Source: Flavobacteriales bacterium (GTDB lineage: Bacteria > Bacteroidota > Bacteroidia > Flavobacteriales_D > Sanyastnellaceae). From it: DNA of 45,616 nucleotides. Location: assembly GCA_027491215.1 (NCBI GenBank), contig JAIXWP010000104.1, positions 1 through 45,616 of the forward strand, read 5' to 3'. Position numbers and translations under genes: made by a program. Below the pieces are notes generated by a model. It was not told where the DNA came from. It saw only the letters and a program-made list of their open reading frames with translations, and made no database searches. Positions 43,601 through 45,616 of this stretch are shown here, piece after piece (position 1 is the first letter of the stretch; every line of letters starts with the position of its first letter).

Positions 43601-45616
43601 ATATTATTATCCGTATCATCACAATCAGTATTGTCAGATACAAATCCAGCTGGTGCGAAACATGCCAATGTTGTTACCGCAGGATCACCGAATCCATCTC
43701 CATCTGTATCTGCATAAAACACGTTGGTGCCACCTTCATCGATTTGTGTATCGCAATCGTTGTCTTCAGTATCGCAAACTTCTGTTCCAGCAGGGTTATT
43801 CGTCGCATTCGTATCATCACAATCGGTGTTATCCGAAACATAACCTGCAGGTGCAGAGCAAGCAAGGATTGTATTTAATGGATTGCCATAAGTATCTCCA
43901 TCATTATCTGCGTAGTAAGTTGTTTGAACTCCCTCATCGATTTGTGTGTCACAATCATTATCCACTAAGTCACAAACTTCAGTTCCATTCGTATTGATAG
44001 ATGCATCTGTATCATCACAATCAGTATTGTCTGTTACATACCCTGTTGGAACTGAGCAAGCCAAAATTGTATTCAATGGATCACCGAATGTATCTCCATC
44101 GGTATCTGCATAAAATATAGTCTGAACTCCTTCGTCAATTTGCGTGTCGCAATCATTATCGATTCCATCACAAATTTCCGTTGCAGCTATATTAATAGCA
44201 CTGTTAGTGTCATCACAATCGGTATTGTTTGCTACATATCCAATTGGCGCACTGCAAGACAGAGTTGTATTTAATGGGTCTCCATATGTGTCACCATCAG
44301 TGTCTGCGTAGAATGTAAGGAACGCGCCCTCATCAATAAGAGTATTACAGTTTTGATCAACACCATCACAAATTTCAGTGGCACCTTGATTGATGGTATT
44401 ATCTGTATCATCACAATCGGTATTATCTACTACAAATCCAATAGGTGCGAAACATGATAGCGTCGTAACTGCTGGATCACCAAATCCATCTCCATCAGTA
44501 TCTGCATAGAAGACGTTTGTTCCACCCTCGTCTATTTGAGTATCACAATCATTGTCTTCAAAATCACAAACCTCTATTCCTGCAGGATTATTCGCAGGAT
44601 TAGTGTCATCACAATCTGTATTGTCTGTCACATAACCTATAGGTGCTGTGCAACCAAAAATGATATTTAATGGATCACCATAGGTATCGCCATCAGCGTC
44701 AGCATAGAAAGGAATGTTACCCGTCTCGTCAATTGAAGTATCGCAATCATTATCCACACCATCACAAATCTCTGCTGCTGCTGGATTGATAGCTGCATTT
44801 GAGTCATCGCAATCTGTGTTGTCTGAAACAAAGCCCAATGGAGCTGTACATGCCAAAACTGTATTTAGTGGATCACCATAAGTATCACCGTCAGCATCTG
44901 CGAAGAAAGTCAGTTGTACTCCCTCATCTACGAGTACATCGCAATCATTATCAATTCCATCGCAAAGCTCTGCTTCGCCGGGATTGATGTTTGCATCAGA
45001 ATCGTCACAATCAGTATTATCTGTTACGTATCCTATTGGAGCTGTGCAGGCATCAATTGTGTTTAATGGATTACCGAAGTTGTCTCCATCAAGGTCCTCA
45101 TAGAATGTGATAAGTACACCTTCATCTATTAAGGTATTACAGTTCTGATCGATGCCATCACAGAGTTCAATAGCAGCAGGATTGATATTATTATCGGTAT
45201 CGTCACAATCTGTATTATCTGTTACATACCCCGCTGGTGGCACGCATGCCATTGTCGTATTCAATGGATCACCGAAACCATCATTATCTGCATCAAGATA
45301 GAATACTATGTTGCCGGTTTCATCAATTGCTAAATCACAATCATTATCTATCCCATCACAAATTTCCATAGCACCCGGAAAGATGGTTGGATCGTTATCA
45401 TCACAATCTGTGTTGTCAGAAACATACCCTAAAGGTGCTGTACATGCAAGGATCGTATTTGCTGCATCTCCGAAAGTATCACCATCCGTGTCAGCAAAGA
45501 ATACTGTTTGAACACCCTCGTCAATTTGTGTGTTACAATTATTGTCGATGCCATCACACACTTCAAGCGCACTAGAATTAATCGCAGGATTCGTATCATC
45601 ACAATCTGTATTATCC
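40687..45616 (-). CDS. Giant MopE-repeat / TSP3 surface protein with T9SS type B signal (5' end outside window)
   Basis: The reading frame enters from beyond 45616 and runs at least 1642 residues; the first apparent start (GTG 45561) is only an internal Val codon. It holds 20 complete MopE-type putative metal-binding modules (CDGIDN.CDTQIDEG..., about 66 residues) plus partial ones at both ends. An Asp-rich thrombospondin type 3-like region follows (40960-41514). The final 90 residues (40690-40959; FIPEGFSPNGDGVNDLL, FFNRYGSLVYQ, PAGTYYYIITVEG) form the CHU_C type B sorting domain. The protein should pass the outer membrane by T9SS and stay on the surface, probably calcium-stiffened. The missing N-terminus should carry a signal peptide. 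The PorP/SprF gene follows directly. Confidence 0.93.
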   Translation of the reverse strand, partial: DNTDCDDTNPAINSSALEVCDGIDNNCNTQIDEGVQTVFFADTDGDTFGDAANTILACTAPLGYVSDNTDCDDNDPTIFPGAMEICDGIDNDCDLAIDETGNIVFYLDADNDGFGDPLNTTMACVPPAGYVTDNTDCDDTDNNINPAAIELCDGIDQNCNTLIDEGVLITFYEDLDGDNFGNPLNTIDACTAPIGYVTDNTDCDDSDANINPGEAELCDGIDNDCDVLVDEGVQLTFFADADGDTYGDPLNTVLACTAPLGFVSDNTDCDDSNAAINPAAAEICDGVDNDCDTSIDETGNIPFYADADGDTYGDPLNIIFGCTAPIGYVTDNTDCDDTNPANNPAGIEVCDFEDNDCDTQIDEGGTNVFYADTDGDGFGDPAVTTLSCFAPIGFVVDNTDCDDTDNTINQGATEICDGVDQNCNTLIDEGAFLTFYADTDGDTYGDPLNTTLSCSAPIGYVANNTDCDDTNSAINIAATEICDGIDNDCDTQIDEGVQTIFYADTDGDTFGDPLNTILACSVPTGYVTDNTDCDDTDASINTNGTEVCDLVDNDCDTQIDEGVQTTYYADNDGDTYGNPLNTILACSAPAGYVSDNTDCDDTNATNNPAGTEVCDTEDNDCDTQIDEGGTNVFYADTDGDGFGDPAVTTLACFAPAGFVSDNTDCDDTDNNINPGEIEICDGIDQNCNFAIDEGAFTTFYADNDNDGFGDPNITALACSAPVGFVADNTDCNDNNNAINSSATEVCDGVDNDCDTQIDETGALVFFADTDGDTYGDPTNTILACTPPTGYVANNLDCDDTDAAISPDALEVCDGIDNNCDTQIDETGNIEFFADTDGDTFGDPLNSIFACTAPTGYVSDNTDCDDTNNAIFPNANEVCDGEDNDCDLDIDEEGDIVFYLDADNDGFGDPNNTTQACVAPIGYVTDNTDCDDSNDEVFPGAIEICDGIDNDCNLIFDDGFATTTYWLDADGDGFGDGNNPVEACVQPVGFVDNDLDCDDSDNTFFPGAAELCDGLDNNCDSFIDEGLSPLEIFFADNDADGFGDPNNTIEACALPPGFTTDNTDCNDSNNAVYPSAPEICDGFDNNCDTQIDEGFPLETFYLDNDGDGFGDPNVSVQACVAPPGYVSDNTDCDDNEQYVYPGMIELCDGLDNDCNTLIDETFVPDTFYADTDGDGFGDPNVTILSCAPPAGYVSDNTDCDDTNNNINPAILEECDGIDNNCDTQIDEGFTTFTFFADADGDGFGDVNDFVISCFQPTGYVFDSTDCDDTNNNVYPGNTDVCDGIDNDCDPDIDEDAVFVDYFADIDLDGYGDPSTLVSSCTPVPDFVTNGLDCDDTNNAINPDAIEICDFIDNNCDTQIDEGLFEGDCADTDNDGVKDGQDIDDDNDGVLDIVEMATAQNGGDTDNDGIIDALDSDSDGDGINDVIETNGADGDNDGYIGTGPIVDANGNGLDDSIESNGNTPVDTDGDGLFDFQELDSDNDGALDEDENDPNNDGVGPDDTDGDGFPDFRDVDDDNDGLLTSEELDYNGDGITPDDCNYDGIPNYLDSEQCELFIPEGFSPNGDGVNDLLVLEGLKGGTSVNVQFFNRYGSLVYQSENYANDWDGKSTEGAFTGDLPAGTYYYIITVEGVSKENVGFITLWR
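40960..41514 (-). repeat. Thrombospondin type 3-like Asp-rich repeats, coding
   Basis: About 185 residues of calcium-binding DxDxDGxxD loops (DTDNDGVKDGQDIDDDNDG, DTDGDGLFDFQELDSDNDG, DTDGDGFPDFRDVDDDNDG) join the MopE array to the sorting domain. Confidence 0.9.
41578..45616 (-). repeat. MopE-type module array, 20 complete copies of 198-204 bp
   Basis: Each module has cysteines near positions 1, 8, 39 and 52, an IDEG/T turn, a DxDGDxxGDP loop and a PxGYVxDNTDCDD loop. Modules 1-14 are exactly 66 residues, module 16 is 68, and modules 15 and 17-20 are 67. Modules 3, 7 and 11 share DQNCN; 6 and 10 share GGTNVFYADTDGDGFGDPAV; 5 and 9 share NNPAG. This gives a four-module period of 792 bp. Confidence 0.92.

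Noticed and set aside
41578-45616. Regularly spaced repeats resembling a CRISPR array or satellite DNA
   Set aside because: The 198-204 bp period is one continuous open frame with a conserved protein module; repeats and spacers of CRISPR size are absent.
1-45616. tRNA, rRNA, insertion sequence, phage, toxin-antitoxin or defence genes
   Set aside because: Looked for in all gaps and frames by reading; no cloverleaf, transposase, terminal repeats or typical defence motifs were seen.

Overview
The window looks like chromosomal DNA of an AT-rich Bacteroidota, most likely Flavobacteriales-like (the family placement is a guess). Evidence: four proteins carry type IX secretion (T9SS) C-terminal sorting domains; PorP/SprF and OmpA/PD40 proteins are present; ribosomal protein S16 has the long Bacteroidota tail; start codons lack Shine-Dalgarno sequences; and several genes are preceded by TAnnTTTG, the Bacteroidota -7 promoter motif. 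I see no rRNA, tRNA, insertion sequence, prophage or CRISPR array. Gene density is very high: every gap is under 300 bases, and several genes overlap by 4 bp or have abutting stop codons.

Layout. 1-5.7 kb: a partial gene, a small ORF, a 2OG-Fe(II) oxygenase, a PD40 lipoprotein divergent from an M28 peptidase with a PDZ domain, a ZIP transporter overlapping a methyltransferase, and a SiaC-like DUF1987 protein. 5.7-10.2 kb: a lipoprotein, a small secreted protein and a very large ABCG-type transporter in one probable operon. 10.2-12.6 kb: ffh and purC. 12.6-23.3 kb: a 1266-residue type B T9SS substrate with a small secreted partner, a CotH/lamin-tail T9SS protein, a CCA-adding-type nucleotidyltransferase, and an FG-GAP/UnbV/SprB-repeat T9SS protein. 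23.3-27 kb: a MutS2-like ATPase lacking Smr, a DivIC/FtsB-like protein, rimM and rpsP. 27-31.2 kb: a secreted barrel-like protein, then a tightly overlapped trio (truncated globin, exported flavin amine oxidase, outer-membrane-like protein), a tandem-repeat spacer and a secreted protein. 31.2-36.2 kb: a stand-alone Smr protein, pdxH, then penicillin-acylase family hydrolase, phosphoesterase and GNAT genes. 36.2-37.1 kb: an AraC-type regulator with a perfect palindrome upstream. 37.1-45.6 kb: a T9SS surface-protein cassette of a giant MopE-repeat protein (N-terminus outside the window), a PorP/SprF outer-membrane partner, and a PorE-like TPR/PD40/OmpA lipoprotein with an added SPOR domain.

How the genes work together. 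The strongest theme is T9SS-dependent surface display. The last cassette has the order adhesin, SprF-like partner, peptidoglycan-anchoring lipoprotein, as expected for a dedicated export/anchoring module. The giant protein contains at least 20 modules of 66-68 residues, each with four invariant cysteines and Asp-rich loops, plus traces of a four-module higher-order duplication. The second theme is compact housekeeping and redox operons, of which the globin/amine oxidase/outer-membrane trio is the least familiar to me.
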